In this document: positions 38,155 through 47,582 of the stretch, piece after piece | Position numbering within the stretch: the first letter of the stretch is position 1 | Layout of the letters: every line of letters begins with the position of its first letter | From: Bin5 sp965220715 | Lineage (GTDB): Bacteria; Chloroflexota; Anaerolineae; Caldilineales; Caldilineaceae | Direction of reading: 5' to 3' | Assembly (NCBI GenBank): GCA_965220715.1 | Contig: OZ244843.1 | Span: 2,356,001-2,420,000 of the forward strand | Length of the DNA: 64,000 nt | Translations under genes and position numbers: made by a program | The notes under the pieces: model-generated | Told to the model about the DNA's origin: nothing | What the model saw: only the letters and a program-made list of their open reading frames with translations | Databases searched by the model: none

Positions 38155-38351
38155 CCATTAAGCCGGAAGGATTCTTGGCGTCTCTCGTCCTTCAATTTGG
38201 TTCTGCCTCGTCGATCAACTCTCAATTTCGCAGTCGAACTTCAAGGGAAACTGATTCGTTAGAAGGACGCTCCATTCCAAAATTAAGTCCAGTTGGCTTG
38301 CAGTTCAACTCTGTTACCGAGAGTTGAGCGAGAGGAAAGCCGAGAGGGGAA

Positions 38352-40538
38352 ATGCCCGAATCGATTCTAGCGGGTCAAGCCAAAGACAATCTCGCGAGGC
38401 CAGAAAGTCGGGCCCGCCTCCGCTATGCATCGGTTGCAGTGGGGATAGTGCTTGCTTTGGCGGTCGTCGTCGCGCTGACGCGTCTATATCGCATCTCCGA
38501 TATCCCGCCCGGTATCATAAACGACGAAGGTGCAAATGGCGTAGATGCTTTGCAGGTGTTGCAAGGAGAGCACGCGGTTTTCTTTGCCGAAAAGGCTAGC
38601 GGCCGCGAGGCGATGGCAATCTATGCGACCGCTCTCGCAACACTTTTTTTCGGGCCTTCGTTGCTGGCCTTTCATTTGCCGGCTGCCCTGGCCAGTGCGG
38701 GCACCGTCTTTGTTGTTTTCTGGTTGGGCCTGCTCCTGTTTGGAAGGGACCAGAATAGAGGGAGTCCCAGCCCTTGGCGAGGCATGACTGTGGCAGGCAT
38801 TGGAGCTGGCCTGATGGCGGCTTCCATCGGCCAGACCTTTCTTGCGCGTGGGGGGTTCCGAGCAAACTTTCTGCCACTCATTCTTTCTCTAAGTCTGGCT
38901 CTGCTCTGGTGGGCGTGGGAACGACCGGCGCGACGTAGCGGAGCCTGGAGGGGGATTGCGCTGGCAGGGGCATGCACAGGCTTGCTTCCGTATACTTATA
39001 TTCCAGCCCGTTTCACCCCTTTCCTGTTCTTCTTCTTGGGTCTGAGTTTCCTGATTCCCTTTGGCCCTGCCGCAATGGAGAAAGTCCGGGCTGAATGGCG
39101 CAAGGTAGGTGTCTTTGTCGCTGCAGCCGGACTGGTGGCGGCGCCGATTCTCATCTACTTTGTTCTTAATCCCGAGGATTTCTTCTTTCGCAGCCAGGAA
39201 ATCTCGCTCTCCAAAGACAGTCAGCGAACCCTTCTGGGCGCTTTTCTGAACAATGTATTGGACTATCTCCTCGTAGTTGGTTTTCGAGGAGACCGGAATG
39301 GGAAGTACAATTTCGCCGCAAAGCCTATGCTGAACTCCTGGGAGGCGCTCTTTTTCTGGGCGGGCGTGGGTATGTCCTTGTGGCGCTGGCGGCGGCGGCC
39401 TGCCTGCCGCCTTCTCCTGATCTGGTTGGGAACTATGCTTCTACCGGCAATGCTGACTTACAACAGTGGCCATGGTCCAAACTCCCTGCGCATGATCGGC
39501 GCGGCGCCGGCTGTCTATCTTCTTGTCGGTGTCGGCATGTGGGAGACAGCCCATCTCCTGATAAAGCGTTTCCTCAGAAAAAATGTGATCGCCGCCGCCT
39601 CAACTTTGGGAGTTCTCGTCGCATGCCTTGTTATTGGGCAGGGGGCACTTTCTTCTCGGGCCTATTTCTACGACTGGGTGGGCACTCCCTCATTTTTCGC
39701 GGCAGCCGACGCGGAAATGGCTGAAGCGGCTCGGGTCTTGAACGCCCAATCCTCCGACGCAGACTTGGTCAATCTGATTCCCTATTCCTTGTCGAATGGG
39801 CATTACGGCTTCGACTACCTCTATGAGGGCACTGCGCCGGCGCATGTCATTCATGCGACCATGACACACCTTCCACAACAGGTGGAAGCCATACTGGCTG
39901 CCAGAGAAGAGCTCGCCAGCGTAAAGGTTGTAGACTGGAACGATGATGTAGGCTGGATAGGCGGTGGAGAAGAACACACGGTGGCGCTTCTCGGAAAGTA
40001 CGGGACCTACCAAGGCAGCGAACAGTATCCATTCTTCCAGATCCACACCTACAATGACATATCTCTCGATAGTTCCTGGACATTCTATGACCAACTCGGG
40101 CCGCCAACAGTTCACTATGACGGCGGAATATCTCTGCAAGGATTCGCACTGGGCCAAGCAAAGGAGCAGCTTTCCACCCAGCAACTCGTCGATCTGGGGC
40201 AGCAACGCACCTTCTGGATTGCCATGCAATGGCAGACTGCGCCCGAATTGGATATCGATTATGCAATATCCCTCCGCATCCACAATGCTGAGGGTGAATG
40301 GGTCTACCAGGAGGATATTGTCCTACTCAACCCGAAACATGTTCGGACGAGCCACTGGGCGGAAGACGAACTGGTTGACAATCTCTATCACATAGAATTG
40401 CCGGCTGACCTCGTGAATGGCGAAAACGAACTGCGGCTAGTCGTCTACGACTTTGAATCACTGAAACCGACTGTCGAACTCGGTGTTTGGGAGCCGGAGG
40501 TTGTTCTTGCCACGCTGCAGGTTGCGACAGGCCGGTGA
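38352..40538 (+). CDS. GT39-type membrane glycosyltransferase, paralog A
   Basis: 728 aa, started at the ATG at 38352 behind a gagagggg ribosome-binding site. About 11-12 membrane segments cover residues 30-450. The first outer loop holds ISDIPPGIINDEGANGVDA, with the DE pair expected at the catalytic site of PMT/GT39-like GT-C enzymes. After the last membrane segment comes a ~280-residue outer domain that ends with the shared signature LKPTVELGVWEPE. It should use a polyprenyl-phosphate sugar donor. It is the first of a tandem family with paralogs at 40669 and 47583 and a relic at 47298. Paralog A lacks the loop inserts of B and C. Confidence 0.78.
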   Translation: MPESILAGQAKDNLARPESRARLRYASVAVGIVLALAVVVALTRLYRISDIPPGIINDEGANGVDALQVLQGEHAVFFAEKASGREAMAIYATALATLFFGPSLLAFHLPAALASAGTVFVVFWLGLLLFGRDQNRGSPSPWRGMTVAGIGAGLMAASIGQTFLARGGFRANFLPLILSLSLALLWWAWERPARRSGAWRGIALAGACTGLLPYTYIPARFTPFLFFFLGLSFLIPFGPAAMEKVRAEWRKVGVFVAAAGLVAAPILIYFVLNPEDFFFRSQEISLSKDSQRTLLGAFLNNVLDYLLVVGFRGDRNGKYNFAAKPMLNSWEALFFWAGVGMSLWRWRRRPACRLLLIWLGTMLLPAMLTYNSGHGPNSLRMIGAAPAVYLLVGVGMWETAHLLIKRFLRKNVIAAASTLGVLVACLVIGQGALSSRAYFYDWVGTPSFFAAADAEMAEAARVLNAQSSDADLVNLIPYSLSNGHYGFDYLYEGTAPAHVIHATMTHLPQQVEAILAAREELASVKVVDWNDDVGWIGGGEEHTVALLGKYGTYQGSEQYPFFQIHTYNDISLDSSWTFYDQLGPPTVHYDGGISLQGFALGQAKEQLSTQQLVDLGQQRTFWIAMQWQTAPELDIDYAISLRIHNAEGEWVYQEDIVLLNPKHVRTSHWAEDELVDNLYHIELPADLVNGENELRLVVYDFESLKPTVELGVWEPEVVLATLQVATGR

Positions 40539-40668
40539 CCGAAAGGTGCGCCCCTGTAAGAAGGCCTTGGCATGGACTATCGCCTTAGGGCGGCAGAGAA
40601 GGAAAGGACAGCAGAGAAAAGAGAATGTCTGAAACGCCATCCACTGCGCTAGAGACAGAGTTGCCCCA

Positions 40669-42927
40669 ATGTTCGTAGACGAACGCCTTCGCATTGCATT
40701 GGTAACCGCAGGGATCCTGGTTTTCCTGGCGTCTGCGGTCTTTATATTGCGCCTTCATCGCTTGTCGGAACTTCCACCCGGCCTGCATCATGATGAAGGA
40801 ACACACGGGGTAAATGCACTGCAAGTGATGCGCGGGGAGCATGCCGCGTTTTTTCCCGAAAACAATGGACGCGAGGGAATGATCGTCTATGCAATTGCCC
40901 TGGCGACCTCTTTCCTGGGACGCACTGCACTGGCTGTACGTCTGCCGACAGCACTTGTCAGCGCGGGCTCAGTATTTGTTCTTTTCTGGCTGGGATGGAT
41001 GCTCTTTAGGCGGGACGAGCAAAGCGGCCAGCCCACGCCTTGGCGGGGCCTGCTAATCGGAGGAGCCGGTGCCGGCCTGCTGGCAGTATCCCTCGGACAG
41101 ACAGTTATCGGGCGCACCGCGTTCAGAGGCAACCTCCTCCCTTTCTTTCTCTGTCTGTGCTTTGCTCTTCTCTGGTGGGGGTGGCCGCAGCCCGAACAGC
41201 GTCGCTCCTCACATGGTACGTCAAGTGGACCAGCATCCTCTGGACTAAGCCCGCAGGCTATCAGGCGCAGAATCTGGTGGCGGGTGGCGTTGGCAGGCGT
41301 ATGCACAGGGCTGCTACCATACACTTACATAACCGCCCGGTTCACGCCCTTTCTGTTTCTCTTTTTCGGCTTGAGTTTTCTGTTTCCCAGTAGTAGAACT
41401 GGTGATGAAAAAGAGAAGAGAAAAGAGAGCCCTCCCTCCCCTCATTTTCGTTTCATTTCTTCCCCCACCCAGGCTGAATGGCAGAAGGCAGGCATCTTTG
41501 TAGTCGTGGCCGGACTCGTGGCTGCGCCAATTCTATTCCACTTCGCCCAGATTCCCGAACACTTCTTTCTTCGCAGCGCGCAAACTTGGGTCTTCGATTC
41601 TGAGCGCAATCAGGGAGACGCGCTGGGAACATTTCTGGGCAATGTGTGGGGATATGTTCGTGCCTTCGGCTTTCGAGGCGATCTCCTTTGGCGGCACAAC
41701 TTGCCGGGTCAGCCTGTACTGAACATATGGCAAGCACTCTTCTTCTGGACAGGTGTCGGGACGGCCGTTTGGCGCTGGCGCAGTCAACCCGCCTATCGTT
41801 TACTGCTGCTCTGGCTGACGCTACTGATTCTGCCGGCAGTGTTGGCACGAGAGATCACTTCCGTCCCCCCTAATACCATACGCATGATCGGAGCGATGCC
41901 GGCCATTTATCTGCTCGTTGCCGTCGGTATCTGGGAGGCGTTTCGATATGCCAAATATCGGTTCTTCCGGGAAAACCAGGTCGGGGCTGGCACTGCTCTC
42001 GCAGTCCTGGTCAGTCTTGCCATTCTAGCTCAGGGCGCGTTTACCTATCGCGCCTATTTCCACAAATGGGCGGCAGCGCCCGAAATCCACAGGGCATACG
42101 GGACAGAGTGGATAGACCTCATCCAGCTAGTGAACGAACAACCTCCTGATGGCAGCATCGTCTACCTGGTCCCCGGTTTCCTGTGGCAATACAGTTTCGA
42201 ATTCCTGTATCAAGGTGAAGTGCCGGTCCATCTTGTTCACTCGGCCATGCCCGACTTTGCGTGCCAGATCGAATCCGCCTTGGCAACTCCCGTGAACCTT
42301 TCCGAAGTAAAGGTAGTGGACTGGACCACTGATGTGATCTGGGCTGGGGACGAAGACGAGCGTGTCGCCTTCCTTATGGAGAAGTACGGACGCTATCTAG
42401 GCACCGACGAACACAGCGACTTTCTGGTCAAACACTATACAGATATTTCACTGGACCGTCCCTGGACACTGTATGACCAACTGGAATCGCTGACAGTCAA
42501 CTACGATGGTGGCATTTCCCTCCTTGGGCTGGCCGCGGGCCGGGGCGAGGATCAACTGTCGGCGCAGAATCCTCTCTCCTTGGAGGAAAACCGTTCCCTG
42601 TGGCTGGCACTTCAATGGCAAACCGCTCCTGAGTTGGGCGTCGACTATGCCATATCCTTGCGGCTACACGATGCTGAAGGCAGCAGCGTCTACCAGAAGG
42701 ACTATGTTCTGTGGAAGCCGGACCACTCGTCCACTGGAAGCAGGGGACTTACCGATCACTTTGATTCGCTTCATCTGCTTGCCTTTCCGGCTGATCTACA
42801 GTCAGGCGACCACGAGCTGCGCTTGGTCGTCTACGACACGGCAACACTGAAACCGACTGTCGAACTCGGTGTCTGGGAACCGGAGACAACACTGGCTCAC
42901 TTGAAGTTGACGCAAGTGGATAATTAG
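40669..42927 (+). CDS. GT39-type membrane glycosyltransferase, paralog B
   Basis: 752 aa. It has the same architecture as paralog A: LSELPPGLHHDEGTHGVNA in the first loop, a GT-C membrane domain, then an outer domain ending in LKPTVELGVWEPE. It carries two hydrophilic inserts relative to A: one rich in Ser/Gly near residue 180 (SSGPASSGLSP) and one highly charged near 245-270 (EKEKRKESPPSP). The start at 40669 has no good ribosome-binding site. A better one precedes an ATG at 40625 that opens MSET, as in paralog C, but that frame stops at 40678. A frameshift near 40669 is therefore possible. Confidence 0.77.
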   Translation: MFVDERLRIALVTAGILVFLASAVFILRLHRLSELPPGLHHDEGTHGVNALQVMRGEHAAFFPENNGREGMIVYAIALATSFLGRTALAVRLPTALVSAGSVFVLFWLGWMLFRRDEQSGQPTPWRGLLIGGAGAGLLAVSLGQTVIGRTAFRGNLLPFFLCLCFALLWWGWPQPEQRRSSHGTSSGPASSGLSPQAIRRRIWWRVALAGVCTGLLPYTYITARFTPFLFLFFGLSFLFPSSRTGDEKEKRKESPPSPHFRFISSPTQAEWQKAGIFVVVAGLVAAPILFHFAQIPEHFFLRSAQTWVFDSERNQGDALGTFLGNVWGYVRAFGFRGDLLWRHNLPGQPVLNIWQALFFWTGVGTAVWRWRSQPAYRLLLLWLTLLILPAVLAREITSVPPNTIRMIGAMPAIYLLVAVGIWEAFRYAKYRFFRENQVGAGTALAVLVSLAILAQGAFTYRAYFHKWAAAPEIHRAYGTEWIDLIQLVNEQPPDGSIVYLVPGFLWQYSFEFLYQGEVPVHLVHSAMPDFACQIESALATPVNLSEVKVVDWTTDVIWAGDEDERVAFLMEKYGRYLGTDEHSDFLVKHYTDISLDRPWTLYDQLESLTVNYDGGISLLGLAAGRGEDQLSAQNPLSLEENRSLWLALQWQTAPELGVDYAISLRLHDAEGSSVYQKDYVLWKPDHSSTGSRGLTDHFDSLHLLAFPADLQSGDHELRLVVYDTATLKPTVELGVWEPETTLAHLKLTQVDN

Positions 42928-43825
42928 CGAGCTTCGTCGTTGAGCGCTGGCATGGCTGCAGACCACCGCATGTAGAGGCAACTGGCAATGGAGTCGAATC
43001 GATAAATGCAATCCCTGTCGTCTGGTCGAATCGCCCATACGGACAGAATTATGAAGCTGGCAGGGCGGACGGCATCAACTCCACAATGCGCATGTAACTG
43101 ACCAGACTGGGAAATTTACGGCGGACATGCTGGCCAAACGTGGTGCCATAATATGCCGTGAAATCGCGATTTTGCGATTGATGAAAGTGTATCAAAAAGT
43201 AATCACTTCACTCATACTTAGACGCGGCGCGGGTCCGCGTGTGCGACTCACGCCCAACAGCTAGGCACTCTCCCATGTAGCCATCCAGGGACCAGGACAA
43301 CTGCATCTAATGCAAATCCCATTTGACACCAAGACTTTTCGCGCATGTTATGAAATGGAACTGTGGTTGTCTTGCTTGCCTTTACGCAATACGAAATACG
43401 CAATACGTAGCGCGCAAAAAAAAGCGGGTTTTCATACTGAACGCACATTAATTGGGTCAAAACCTCGTGACGCTGTCTGAATCGAAACCTACTCAAGGCA
43501 AATCGCCGAGAACTTTCCAAATCATGGTGGGCGGTCGCACAATCTGAAGTTTTCCGCTGACTGAAGGCCGGTTCCTTGGGCGAAAACCATCGACTATCAG
43601 CAAACGGATGGCGTTGTCCACTTATATTTGCTTTCTTTCCGACAAATTTGGCGTCCAAATTTAGAGGCGATTGCCCAGCTCCACTGACAAAGATCTTCGA
43701 CATGACAAAACGGTTCTAGTAAACTCATCTTGAGCGTTTTTCATTGCAGCTGGGTCTTGGATTAGGAACCGCTATCCTACCATCTTGATGAGGCGCTCAA
43801 TAGCTCCGAGTTTAGGTTACAGAGA
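42928..43825. other. 898-bp spacer without a supported gene
   Basis: The first ~25 bp (cgagcttcgtcgttgagcgc) resemble the sequence after the GT39 relic at 47500, so the 3' flank was duplicated with the gene. A motif cgaaatacgcaatacg lies at 43391-43406. A minus-strand frame at 43248-43703 has no recognisable protein features. The rest shows no structure I can name. It may hold the promoter of the gene at 43826. Confidence 0.5.
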
Positions 43826-46192
43826 ATGCAACCAGACGATTCGCGCGACAATTTCACCAAACTAAAAATTATGGCAACGTTCCAGAAGGACCGCATCGCT
43901 GTCTTGTGTCTGGCGTCATTGTCCTTCGTCTTACTCCTCGGGTTGACCAATGATTGGCCCTCTACAACCCACGACGGATTCATTCACATGCACCGGATTC
44001 GTGGACTGGCCGATGCGCTGCGCGCAGGCGTTCTCTATCCACGCTGGTTTCCGGATTACAATTTTGGCTATGGCTCCCCCGTCCTCAACTATTACCCTCC
44101 CATATTCTACTATCCCTCTGCTCTCCTGAATCTGGTGGGTCTCGACATGCTGCTGAGTGTGCGTATCCCCATAGTGGTCGGCTTTACACTCTCGGCATGG
44201 TGGATGTTTCGCTTGGCGCGCTTGTTTTTCTCGGTGTGGCCTGCCGCCGTCTGCGTTATCTGCTATCAGTTTCATCCCTATCGCATGATAGATCTCTTTG
44301 AAAGAGGCGCTTTTCCTGAACTCACCGCATTCATTTGGCTGCCTCTGGTCGCACTGTACGGCATTCAAGCCGTGGCGGCACGCCCACAGCGAGAAGTTGC
44401 GCTAAGAGATGAGCCAGAAAGCCCTGAGCAGGGACCGCGCGCGTACTACTCGCTGTTGGCTAAAGCTGGACTTGCCTTTGCCTGTCTCGTTCTGACACAT
44501 TCCTTAACAGCGCTTATGACAGTAATTGTCATCGCAATCGTGCTTGCCATGTTAGGCTTGCTTCGGCATCGCGAAGGAACAGTCACACTTATCTCTACTG
44601 GATTCACTGTGGCTGCGTTTGCAGTAGTCGGCATTCTTCTGACATCCTGGTTCACCCTGCCAGTCCTGTTCGAATTGAACTGGGTCCTTGTTGGCAAGGG
44701 GTCTTCTTTAGGCACATGGATGGACTACATGGCAGGGTGGAGAGATCTCTTCGAGCCAGCTTTCATATATTCCTACAATTATTCTGACCAACCTACGTTT
44801 TTCCTGCCCATCTATACTATTCCAATCGGCATCGCTGCAATGTATGTTGCGCTGGCCGCGAAGGCGGGCGATCTTCGTCTCTTCACCCTTGTTACTTTGT
44901 CGTCAACTATCCTGGTAGCCTGGATGACCACGACGTCCAGTTCCTGGTTGTGGGAAAGCGCCGCGTTTCTGTTAGAAAAACTACAGTTCCCTTGGCGCTG
45001 GCAAGTGTTCGTCGCCTTTGGCACGCCATTGCTGTTGTCAGCTTGCCTGGAGCAACTAAAGGGAATGCCACGCCTGCCGAAGAGCACTGTGCCTATAATC
45101 TTCACGATTCTCTCAATGTACATCCCTATCTATTCAATTGTTGGCCTGGACTATCCGATAGGCGACGACTCGCGTTATCAGGAGTTCTCGGCCCAATCTC
45201 TGTGGAACCTGAACTTCCAAGTGTGGGAGTTTGATGAGCAAGGAGAAAGGGTTGGTTATTGGACGCGAGAATATATGCCTGTGTGGGTCGATGCGGATCT
45301 TCGTCATATTGGGGGGCTTCTGTGGGACCAACTGCCGATGCCAGATTCTAACGAGTCTCTGGCCGTTGTACCGCTACGCTCGGGCCTCCTACGGCACGAG
45401 TTCCAGGTCAGTACACAAAAGACTTTCCGTCTGCTCCTTCACCAGTTCTACTTCCCGCACTGGAGAGTTTGGCTAGACGGAATTCAGGCGAAAGTTGAGC
45501 CAGCGGGCCAACTCACCCTCGCAAGCGTGGAAATCCCGCCCGGCACACACGACGTTGTATTTGCATGGAGCCCTTCACCCTCGGTATGGTTTGGCCGACT
45601 ACTGACGGCGGTAGGTTGGATCGCGGTATTTGCGATGTTGTATGTAGAAGCAAAAGGGTCGGTGAAAAGTAGGTCGGGCAGGGGAACCATTCTTCTGTCC
45701 TTCCGGCGGTACTTGCCCTTGGGCGGTTGGCTTGCAGTCGGAGCGCTGATTGTCGCTGTGGCTTCAGGAATTGCAGACCGCACTTGGGAAGTCTCAGCAA
45801 TTGGCGCCGACTACGGTAACATCCGACTGGAGGGCGTGCGGCACCCAATTCCTACTCGCGCCGGCGAAGTGGCGCACGTTCAACTTACGTGGGCCGTGAA
45901 AACTGCGGGAGTTCCTGTGAGCGCTTTTGTTCATTTGGTTGACGAGACAGGGATGGGAGTTTCTCAACATGATGGTCCTCCGGGAGGACAATACACGCCC
46001 TACCCGCGCTGGGAGCCAGGGCTGGTTCTCAACTCGACTCATAGCATTGCGGTCCCGGAAACGCTGTCCCCAGGAACTTACCGGCTTGTTGCCGGCCTCT
46101 ACTTTCCTGACCAATCACACGAACCGCTTGTGCCCTTGAATGGCGACATTGCTCGCCTGGAAATTGGAGCGCTGCAAGTATTGCCAAAGTGA
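43826..46192 (+). CDS. Multi-spanning membrane protein of the PTPS-related family (GT-C-like)
   Basis: 788 aa. The first loop reads NDWPSTTHDGFIHMHRIRGLA, then PRWFPDYNFGYGSPVLNYYP, the hallmark of the 6-pyruvoyl-tetrahydropterin-synthase-related membrane family (PF10131 type), which in spite of the name resembles glycosyltransferases. About 11-12 membrane segments cover residues 25-430, with one more near 640. The outer C-terminal region has an immunoglobulin-like ending (LEGVRHPIPTRAGEVAHVQL, then VHLVDETGMG). An ATG at 43871 is a second start option. Its base composition is lower in GC than its neighbours. Confidence 0.75.
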   Translation: MQPDDSRDNFTKLKIMATFQKDRIAVLCLASLSFVLLLGLTNDWPSTTHDGFIHMHRIRGLADALRAGVLYPRWFPDYNFGYGSPVLNYYPPIFYYPSALLNLVGLDMLLSVRIPIVVGFTLSAWWMFRLARLFFSVWPAAVCVICYQFHPYRMIDLFERGAFPELTAFIWLPLVALYGIQAVAARPQREVALRDEPESPEQGPRAYYSLLAKAGLAFACLVLTHSLTALMTVIVIAIVLAMLGLLRHREGTVTLISTGFTVAAFAVVGILLTSWFTLPVLFELNWVLVGKGSSLGTWMDYMAGWRDLFEPAFIYSYNYSDQPTFFLPIYTIPIGIAAMYVALAAKAGDLRLFTLVTLSSTILVAWMTTTSSSWLWESAAFLLEKLQFPWRWQVFVAFGTPLLLSACLEQLKGMPRLPKSTVPIIFTILSMYIPIYSIVGLDYPIGDDSRYQEFSAQSLWNLNFQVWEFDEQGERVGYWTREYMPVWVDADLRHIGGLLWDQLPMPDSNESLAVVPLRSGLLRHEFQVSTQKTFRLLLHQFYFPHWRVWLDGIQAKVEPAGQLTLASVEIPPGTHDVVFAWSPSPSVWFGRLLTAVGWIAVFAMLYVEAKGSVKSRSGRGTILLSFRRYLPLGGWLAVGALIVAVASGIADRTWEVSAIGADYGNIRLEGVRHPIPTRAGEVAHVQLTWAVKTAGVPVSAFVHLVDETGMGVSQHDGPPGGQYTPYPRWEPGLVLNSTHSIAVPETLSPGTYRLVAGLYFPDQSHEPLVPLNGDIARLEIGALQVLPK

Positions 46193-46310
46193 GAGTCTGA
46201 TCAAGTGAGATGAGAAACGAGCCGGGTAGTGGTCGAATAGTAGGTGATGTTAGAATTGTAGCATGACACAGAAAACAGTCTCCTGCAGTTGTCGAGTGTG
46301 CGGAAGTACT

Positions 46311-46599
46311 AGGGCTCGTTGACGTTTGTCTGAACAGCGACTTCCGGGTGCAAATTACGCCTGATCGTCTAAGGGCGGCGCAGTCACGCAAAGAAAATCC
46401 GATACGCCTTTGGTGTTCTCCGCGTCCCTCCGCGTCCTCCGCGGACAAAAAGGTGTTCTTCGCGACCCTTCGCGTGACTTCGCGGATCAATTGGTTTTGT
46501 CTATTTCAACATTCAAGCGAGAAACATCCCTAACAGGCCTGCAGGCTTTCAGTTCTTGTTGACATCTGAACAGCCTTCCCAAAATGTCAACGGAACCTA
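46311..46599 (-). repeat. Intergenic repeat element, copy 2 (MITE-like, inverted)
   Basis: This is the inverted copy of the element at 4211-4546. Its left 25 bp (46311-46335, reading agggctcgttgacgtttgtc) are the exact complement of 4522-4546. Its right ~90 bp align with 4211-4300 at about 75 %. Each end is bordered by TA (46310-46311 and 46598-46599). Inside is a block of ccgcg/ccttcgcg repeats at about 46410-46490, oriented opposite to the equivalent block in copy 1. The right end overlaps the decayed N-terminus of the IS1-like transposase. Confidence 0.62.
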
Positions 46600-47260
46600 A
46601 TATCGTCATGAATGGTAGCAGCCGGCTTATTCGCCAGCTATATCACTGCAAAGACTGCGGAGTGTATCCGTTTCTGAAGTCCAAGAGAAAAACGAAAAAA
46701 ACACAGGCCGCTCATCCTGAGCGCCTACCAGGAACGCATCAGTCTGCGAGGAATCGGTTGGCTGTTTAGAGTGCATCGACTCACCTTTGCCCGATGGATC
46801 GGAGAGCATGTGGCAACTTTGCCGACGCCCATATTAACCCTGTTGCCCGCCCAACCAGACGATGAGCTCGAATTCGATGGGCCTGGAGTTGTGAGCGCAA
46901 ACGGGGCAACAAGTGCTGGCTGTGGGCGGTAATTTGTCGTCGAACCCAACAGATCAAGGCCTTTGTCATCGGTGACCGCAGCGAACAGAGTTGTCGCCGT
47001 CTATGGGAATAGGCGCCACTTGCATACCGCAAATGTCTCTCCTATATCGAATTCTGGAAAGAGTACCGAGAGGTGCTGCCAAAGAGACCCATTTCGCAGT
47101 CGGCAAGGAGAGCGGACAGCTAGCCCATGTGGAGCGTTGGTTGTGTGCATTGCGACAAAAGCAAGCACTCTATGTCCGCAGAACGCTCTCTTTCTCAAAG
47201 AACGATGTGTACCAACATATAGCCACCAACTGGTTTGTCATTGACCATAACCTGCCGTTG
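46570..47260 (+). pseudogene. Decayed IS1-family transposase
   Basis: Fragments in three frames join into an IS1-type transposase. NIVMNGSSRLIRQLYHCKDCG (46599-46661) is the zinc-finger start. AYQERISLRGIGWLFRV, then LLPAQPDDELEFDG, is the helix-turn-helix and the first catalytic stretch. CWLWAVICRRTQQIKAFVIG, then CLSYIEFWKEYREVLP, is the central part. HFAVGKESGQLAHVERWLCA, then RTLSFSKNDVYQHI, is the C-terminal part. There are frameshifts near 46705, 46870 and 47085 and a TAG at 47010. It is dead. No clean terminal inverted repeats remain. Confidence 0.85.
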
Positions 47261-47297
47261 AAGTCCTTGCTCTCACCACTGACTTTGTGGCCACTAC

Positions 47298-47495
47298 CCT
47301 TCCACGAACCAATGGAAAGAAGACGAACTGGTCGATACACGGCAGGTTCTCGAATTCCCTTCAGAGCCCCCAACGGGCGAATACGAACTGCATCTGGTCG
47401 TCTACTCCTTTGAATCACTCAAACCAACGGTCGAACTAGGCGCTTGGGAACGGGAGACGACCCTTGCTCGACTGCAGTGGGTGGAAGCCAATTGA
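47298..47495 (+). pseudogene. C-terminal relic of a fourth GT39-type paralog (D)
   Basis: An open frame of 65 codons with no start encodes PSTNQWKEDELVDTRQVLEF, then a segment with SLKPTVELGAWERETTLARL, and stops at 47493-47495. It matches the end of paralog C (PSPTNRWQAEELVDTLHFLEF and TLKPTVELGVWEPETTLTRL). The 3' flank also resembles that of paralog B. Everything upstream, over 600 codons, is missing and replaced by the IS1 relic. Confidence 0.88.
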
Positions 47496-47582
47496 AATCG
47501 AGCCTCGCCGTCGAGCGCTGTTCAGGAAACTGACCCTAATCTAATGCGGCAGGCGGCGAAACGACGTTGAGAAAAATCCGAA

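Noticed and set aside
43248..43703. 151-codon minus-strand frame in the 898-bp spacer
   Set aside because: It has no recognised motifs, contains the dispersed tacgcaatacg repeat and lacks a convincing ribosome-binding site.
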